Assembly (NCBI RefSeq): GCF_012933445.1
Contig: NZ_JABBNC010000035.1
Location: 47,076-111,075 of the forward strand
Reading direction: 5' to 3'
DNA from: Actinoplanes sp. TBRC 11911
GTDB taxonomy: Bacteria; Actinomycetota; Actinomycetes; Mycobacteriales; Micromonosporaceae
DNA: 64,000 nucleotides
A program made the translations under genes and the position numbers. Below are positions 59,853 to 64,000 of this stretch, piece after piece (the first letter of the stretch is position 1; each line of letters begins with the position of its first letter). Under the pieces are notes generated by a model. It made no database searches and was not told the DNA's origin. It saw only the letters and a list, made by a program, of their open reading frames with translations.

Positions 59853-60350
59853 ATGACAGTTCGGCCCATCCGGATCTTCGGTGACCCTGTCCTGCGCACC
59901 GAGGCCGACCCGGTGACCACCTTCGACGCGGAGCTGCGTGCCCTGGTCACCGACCTGGAGGACACGGTCCGCGAGCCCGGCCGCGCCGGTGTCGCCGCCC
60001 CGCAGATCGGGGTCAGCCTGCGCGTGTTCTCCTACAACGTGGCCGACGAGGTCGGTCACATGGTCAACCCGGTGCTCTCCGGCTTCGAGGGCGAGCAGGA
60101 CGACGAGGAGGGCTGCCTGTCGCTGCCCGACCTCGCGTACCCGACGAAGCGCGCCCTGTCGGTGACCGCCACCGGGTTCGACATGCACGGCGAGCCGCTG
60201 GTCATCCACGGCACCGGCTTCCTCGCGCGGGCGCTGCAGCATGAGGCCGACCACCTCGACGGCCGCCTCTACATCGACACCCTCACCGGCGACGTGCGCC
60301 GGCAGGCGCTGCGGGAGTTGCGCCGCGTGCATCCAGCCCCGCGGGGATGA
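59853..60350 (+). CDS. def: Peptide deformylase
   Basis: A 165-residue metal enzyme that removes the formyl group from nascent proteins. Motif 1 GVAAPQIG (46-53), motif 2 EGCLSLP with Cys88 and motif 3 HEADHLDG with His130, Glu131 and His134 are all present. ATG at 59853. It is a single-gene unit 45 bp after the sigma factor. A second, essential def copy may exist elsewhere. Confidence 0.95.
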   Translation: MTVRPIRIFGDPVLRTEADPVTTFDAELRALVTDLEDTVREPGRAGVAAPQIGVSLRVFSYNVADEVGHMVNPVLSGFEGEQDDEEGCLSLPDLAYPTKRALSVTATGFDMHGEPLVIHGTGFLARALQHEADHLDGRLYIDTLTGDVRRQALRELRRVHPAPRG

Positions 60351-60393
60351 TCCGCAGTGCGGCAGGTGTGGGGGTGACGTCGGTCGCGTCCGG

Positions 60394-61143
60394 CTACGCA
60401 TTGATGACGCGCGGTGCTCCCCGCGCCGCATAGATCGCGCCGGGAGTATCCGGCGTCGAGGGGACGACCACGCCGAGCTGATCGGCGAACGCGTCCGCGC
60501 CGGCCGGGGTGACCCGCACCGCCCGGCCGGTGCCGATGCGCCCGATCCAGCCCGCGTCGAACGCGTGCCGGCAGATCGCCGCGCCGAGCACGCCGCCCAG
60601 GTGCGGGCGCCGCTCGGTCCAGTCCAGGCAGTCGCGCAGCAGCGGCCGCCGGGTGGTCGTGGCGAGCTCGATGCCGACGTTGCCGAGCAGGGCGCGTCCC
60701 TCGCCGGTCAGCGTCAGCCCGGAGCGCCGGTCGATGGCACCGGTCGCGGCGAGGGCGTCGGCGACGGCCACCCCGAGCGTGCCGGCCAGGTGGTCGTAGC
60801 AGGTGCGTGCCGCGGCGAGGTTACGCATCCGGTGCGCGGCCGCCATCGACCGGAGCGGCGCGTGACCGGGCGCGACCTGCGACGAGACCGACTCCAGCAG
60901 CGCGGCGACCTCCGGGCCGGCCAGGCTCAGGTAGCGGTGCCGGCCCTGCCGGTGCTCGGCGGCCAGCCCGCCGTTGACGAGACGGTCCGCGTGCTCGCTG
61001 GCCGTCGGCATCGCCACGCCGGCGTGCCGGGCCAGCTCCCCGACGGTCCAGGCACGGTTGTCGAGCAGCGCCAGGCACATCGCGGCCCGGCTGCGGTCGG
61101 CGAGCAGCGCCGCCCACGCGGCGAGTCCTTCAGCGTCGTCCAT
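60394..61143 (-). CDS. ArsR-type winged-helix transcriptional regulator
   Basis: A 249-residue regulator. The N-terminal ArsR helix-turn-helix is clear (LALLDNRAWTVGELARHAGV, ASEHADRLVNGGLAAEHRQGRHRYLSLA). The C-terminal 150 residues, with AHRMRNLAAARTCYDHLAG and GAICRHAFDAGWIGR, match the larger ArsR-like regulators of actinobacteria. No Cys metal site as in ArsR/SmtB. ATG at 61143. Confidence 0.88.
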   Translation of the reverse strand: MDDAEGLAAWAALLADRSRAAMCLALLDNRAWTVGELARHAGVAMPTASEHADRLVNGGLAAEHRQGRHRYLSLAGPEVAALLESVSSQVAPGHAPLRSMAAAHRMRNLAAARTCYDHLAGTLGVAVADALAATGAIDRRSGLTLTGEGRALLGNVGIELATTTRRPLLRDCLDWTERRPHLGGVLGAAICRHAFDAGWIGRIGTGRAVRVTPAGADAFADQLGVVVPSTPDTPGAIYAARGAPRVINA

Positions 61144-61721
61144 CAGCCGATGATGCCGCCCCGACAGTTCGGCCCGCACCGAACATCCGCCGCCCGCCAC
61201 GCCTGCCTTGCGGAATCCGGCCGGGAAGGCCGTCTGCGCAGCGCGCCTGCGAGGCCCGACGGCGGGCTGCCGAGTAAGGGCCGCCCAAGCGTCGTCGCGG
61301 CCGCCCGGGTTGGGAGACCGCCGGGGTGCGGGCAGGCTGGGGGGTTCTCGCGGCGCGTGCCGTTGGCGGAATCCGCGCGAAGGCCGTTTGCGGGCCGACA
61401 CGTCCCTGGCGGATATCGAATTCGGCGACTCCACGGCCGTCAACGCGCCCGGAGCAACTGGACCAGCAAGTCATAAGCGAGCCGGTGGGCGTAGCGGTCA
61501 GCAGCGGTCGCGGGCCGACCGGTGCTGGGTCGTGCCCGATTGCGGTAGTCGCGGAACAGTGCCCGTCGCGCGCGCGGTCGGCGCCGTTCACGGGGTCGCG
61601 AGATGCTGCGCCGTCGCCTGCGGATCACTGAGGCGCGCCGGCAGCTCGCCGCAGGGTCGGTCGCGCGGTCGCGGGGTGACACAGCCGACCACCGCTTGGT
61701 TGCGTACTGCGGCCGGCCCAC

Positions 61722-62075
61722 CCTCGCATATCCGATATTTCCGGAGACGGGTCGGATCCGCTGGGCCGCTGGACAGCTGGGCCGCTGGGCGCGGCGTGCG
61801 GCTGCGCGGCGTGCCCATTCCGTGGGACGGGCGACCGCCTGCTGAGACCCGCGTCCACGTTATGGGCCCGCCGTCCGCGATGTGAGATCGACGTCCATTG
61901 TAGAGGATGGTTTTACCATGTAATGGGCCTTTTGCCCGGCGCGATTTTCAGGCCGCATGTGAACCTTGGAGAGTTGTGGCTCGTATGTGGGCGCAAGTAT
62001 CCAAGGTTCACAAAAAGTCCATGATGCGGCCGCGGTGTTCCACATAGTGGACGGTCCGGCCACGAGCGATCGTCA
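61722..62075. repeat. Composite intergenic element, copy 2
   Basis: Homologue of 9640-9990 with the same order of parts: CTCGCATATCCGA at the left, GACGGGCGACCGCCTGCTGA, four ~20-bp iterons at 61823-61903, GTCCATTGTAGAG, a short hairpin ATGGT-TTT-ACCAT near 61906, then the conserved hairpin. By eye the copies agree over most of their length with scattered substitutions. Here it lies between divergent genes. Confidence 0.7.
61958..62012. ncRNA. Conserved hairpin with 19-nt loop, copy 2
   Basis: TGTGAACCTTGGAGAGTT at 61958-61975 against 61995-62012. The outer 13 bp pair perfectly; two mismatches occur near the loop. The loop again contains GGCTCGTATGTGGGCG. CCACAT (62040-62045) could pair with ATGTGG in the loop (61985-61990), as in copy 1. 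Confidence 0.5.
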
Positions 62076-62274
62076 CGCGACCAGGACGATTTCGCGCCTG
62101 CGGCGAGGACGATTTCGAGGCCGCAGCCAGGTGGCCTTAGCCAGGTTGGCCGCAGACCCCACATCGCGGGAGATCGATGATGATTGCGTTAATTGTCCGC
62201 CTTGCGAGCGGGCCGGCGCGCCCGCCACGCCGCGGGGGCCCCCGTGCCGCGGCCGGTGATGGTCGAATGGGGGC

Positions 62275-62904
62275 ATGAGCGGTGACGAGGACGCCCGGCG
62301 GCTGGCCCACGCGTCGCTGGACGCGGGGGACGCGACCGGCTGGTTCGAGCGGCTTTATGCGGAGGCGGGGGACGGCCGGGCCGAGGTGCCGTGGGATCGA
62401 CCGGACGCGGCGGAGAGCCTGCGCGGCGCGGACCTTGCGGCCGGGGCGGGGCGGGCGGCGCTGGTGGTGGGGTGCGGTCCGGGACGCGACGCCGAGTTCC
62501 TGGCCGGGCTGGGGTACGCGACGACGGCGTTCGACATCTCGGACACGGCGATCCGGCTGGCCCGCGAGCGGCATCCGGACACCCGCGTGGACTATCACGT
62601 GGCCGACCTGTTCGACCCGCCTCCGCAGTGGCGGCGAAGCTTCGATCTGGTGGTGGAGAGCAACAACGTGCAGGCGCTGCCGCGGGAGCTGCGGGCGCGG
62701 GCGATCTCGGCCGTACGGGATTTCGTCGCGCCGGGCGGGACGCTGCTGGTGCTGGCGTTCGCGTCGGCGACCGCTGACGACGACGGGCCGCCGTGGCCGC
62801 TGACCCGCGCCGAGGTCGATTCCGTTGCCGGGGACGGGGTTCGAGGCGTACGGGTGGAGGAATTTGGATCGCGGTGGCGGGCCTGGTTCGTCAGAGAATC
62901 ATGA
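62275..62904 (+). CDS. Class I SAM-dependent methyltransferase
   Basis: A 209-residue methyltransferase: motif I ALVVGCGPGRDAEFLAGLGY, acidic residue after strand 2 in AFDISDTAIRLARERHP, and motif III VAPGGTLLVLAFA. The WFERLYAEAGDGRAEVPWDR opening is like thiopurine-methyltransferase relatives. ATG at 62275. Its 3' end overlaps the convergent decarboxylase gene by 14 bp. Acceptor unknown. Confidence 0.88.
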   Translation: MSGDEDARRLAHASLDAGDATGWFERLYAEAGDGRAEVPWDRPDAAESLRGADLAAGAGRAALVVGCGPGRDAEFLAGLGYATTAFDISDTAIRLARERHPDTRVDYHVADLFDPPPQWRRSFDLVVESNNVQALPRELRARAISAVRDFVAPGGTLLVLAFASATADDDGPPWPLTRAEVDSVAGDGVRGVRVEEFGSRWRAWFVRES

Positions 62905-63967
62905 ACTCGGGCGGGTCGTGGCGCAGGAACTCGTGGTGGGAGATGTCCCAGCCGTAGGCGCCGGTCCGGGCGAACAACAGGATGTCCCCGGCCCGCAGCC
63001 GGTCCACGTGCTGGCCGCGGGTGAGCACGTCACGGGGCGTGCACAGCTCACCGACCGCGTCGACCTCGGTGTCGGTCACCGACGGGCGCGGCCACGGATG
63101 CGGCCAGTCGTCGACCGGCACGACCGTGAACGGGTGGCTGTAACCCCAGGCGGCGGGCAGGCGGAAATGGTGGGTGCCGCCGCGCAGCACCGCGAACGTA
63201 CGCCCGTGCGTGGTCTTCAGGTCGATCACCTCGGCGGCGTACCAGCCGGCGTCGGCGGCCAGGAACCGGCCCGGCTCGAAGATCAGCTCGACGCCGTCGG
63301 GCACCTCGATGTCGCGTAGCGGCGACAGGTCGATGGACGCGCCGGTGACGTAGTCGACGCCGAACCCGCCGCCGACGTTGACCACCCGCAGGTCGACGCC
63401 GTGGGCGGCGGCGGTGCGGGCCGACCAGTCGAGGCAGTCACGGACGAACGCGGCGTGGGCGGCACCGTCCAGATTGTTCGACACGGCGTGCAGGTGGAAG
63501 CCGATCACGTGCACCCCGGGCACGGCCAGCGCGTCGCCGAGCTGGGTTTCGTCGATGCCGAACGGTGTCGGGGTGCCGGTCATCGTGTGGCTGCCGTGCA
63601 GCGCGGTGCCGGCTCGGTTGACGCGCAGCACCACGTCCGGGTGGTCGCCGAGGGCGGCGATGCGGCGTAGTTCGTGCACGCTCTCCACGTTGATCAGCAT
63701 GCCGGTGTCCAGTGCCGCGGCCAGCTCGGCGTCGGTCTTGGCGGGGCCGGCGAACACGATCCGTTTCGCGCCGGCCGCTCGTGCCAGCGCGAGCTCCCCG
63801 CCGGACGCGATCTCCAGACCGTCGCACACCTCGGCCAGCGCCCCGAGTACCGCCGGATTGCCGTTGGCCTTCACGGCGTACAGGAGAACGGCGGAAGGGG
63901 GCAGACTTGCCCGCACCTCGGCGGTCCGCGCGCGCAGTGCGGCGGTGTCGTAGACGTAAGCGCACAC
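62891..63967 (-). CDS. Type III PLP-dependent decarboxylase (SbnH/LysA-like), start near window edge
   Basis: At least 358 residues of an alanine-racemase-fold decarboxylase: PLP lysine Lys33 in YAVKANGN, HLHAVSNN, VNVGGGFGVDY, EPGRFLAADAGWY and the C-terminal CTPRDVL (substrate Cys). This set resembles SbnH/BtrK-type enzymes that decarboxylate siderophore or amino-acid carrier intermediates rather than plain diaminopimelate decarboxylase. GTG at 63967 is possible, but the frame stays open to the edge (WGTLRRPVCAYVYD), so the true start may be outside. More siderophore genes would be expected beyond the window. Confidence 0.85.
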   Translation of the reverse strand: MCAYVYDTAALRARTAEVRASLPPSAVLLYAVKANGNPAVLGALAEVCDGLEIASGGELALARAAGAKRIVFAGPAKTDAELAAALDTGMLINVESVHELRRIAALGDHPDVVLRVNRAGTALHGSHTMTGTPTPFGIDETQLGDALAVPGVHVIGFHLHAVSNNLDGAAHAAFVRDCLDWSARTAAAHGVDLRVVNVGGGFGVDYVTGASIDLSPLRDIEVPDGVELIFEPGRFLAADAGWYAAEVIDLKTTHGRTFAVLRGGTHHFRLPAAWGYSHPFTVVPVDDWPHPWPRPSVTDTEVDAVGELCTPRDVLTRGQHVDRLRAGDILLFARTGAYGWDISHHEFLRHDPPEFMIL

Positions 63968-64000
63968 CGGCCGTCGCAGCGTGCCCCACGCGATGTGCTC

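Larger units (their letters stand above)
61144..62274. other. 1.1-kb divergent intergenic region
   Basis: No gene with recognisable similarity or good translation signals lies here. It contains the second composite element (61722-62075). The first 570 bp hold partial internal repeats around GGAATCCG/AAGGCCGT (61211 and 61370). It must also contain the promoters of the ArsR-type regulator and the methyltransferase. Confidence 0.55.

Noticed and set aside
61208..61885. 225-codon frame in the divergent intergenic region
   Set aside because: Arg/Gly/Ala-rich translation without domain, crossing into the repeat element; no plausible start signal.
1..64000. tRNA or rRNA genes
   Set aside because: I looked for TPsiC-arm and anticodon-arm patterns and rRNA core sequences on both strands by eye and found none; a tRNAscan run would settle it.

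Overview
The window is very GC-rich DNA with the strong third-position G/C bias, frequent GTG starts and short overlapping operons typical of Actinomycetota. Several genes point to a sporangiate, motile Micromonosporaceae-type organism such as Actinoplanes: a methyl-accepting chemotaxis protein, a SigE-family sigma factor, DUF5999 and DUF6082 proteins, and NACHT and WD40 proteins. That genus-level placement is inference. There is no rRNA, no tRNA, no intact transposase and no prophage block. It looks like ordinary chromosome carrying small accessory islands and repeated intergenic elements.

Layout. 0-9.4 kb: a truncated M56 peptidase, a luciferase-like monooxygenase paired with a large NACHT NTPase (NLR-like, possible antiphage sensor), two NAD(P)-dependent dehydrogenases each behind its own palindrome, a chemoreceptor and an N-formylglutamate amidohydrolase. 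9.4-10.1 kb: a composite repeat element with a long hairpin. 10.1-17.1 kb: MOSC, PAP2, a duplicated zinc metallopeptidase lipoprotein, a phosphoesterase, a GntR/DUF1648 pair, a secreted crystallin-like protein, a five-unit 62-bp palindromic array and a Nudix hydrolase. 17.1-24.8 kb: an alpha-L-rhamnosidase/ABC sugar uptake operon with a divergent AraC regulator. 24.8-33.4 kb: small enzymes and regulators, a molbindin with a decaying tandem copy of its 3' end, a WD40 protein, and a less GC-rich TetR/SDR pair that may be recently acquired. 33.5-38.2 kb: an ABC-2 exporter, one permease of which carries an extracellular lectin-like insert, divergent from a two-component system.

38.2-43.7 kb: small enzymes, a LysR/EamA divergent pair and the relic of an FAD monooxygenase coupled to an F420/nitroreductase-type gene. 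43.7-49.5 kb: one leftward transcription unit that probably runs small partner protein > AbiEii-like nucleotidyltransferase > Ski2-like helicase > KdpD-like kinase without its sensor domain > KdpE-like regulator. 49.5-52.8 kb: a hydrolase, a gene-poor region with duplicated operators and a second hairpin, an RlaP-type nucleotidyltransferase and an aldo/keto reductase. 52.9-55.9 kb: a glycine riboswitch followed by gcvP and a strong terminator. 56.2-64 kb: DUF5999, PabB-like, RibD-like, anti-sigma/sigma pair, peptide deformylase, winged-helix regulator, a second copy of the composite repeat, a methyltransferase and a type III PLP decarboxylase that runs to the edge.

The most interesting unexplained signal is a family of three intergenic hairpins at 9871, 50606 and 61958. 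Their 19-nt loop is almost invariant, while their stems differ by compensatory changes. Two of the three sit in a homologous composite element of about 350 bp that also carries four ~20-bp iterons. Second is the nucleotidyltransferase/helicase operon with its leader ORF and duplicated operator.
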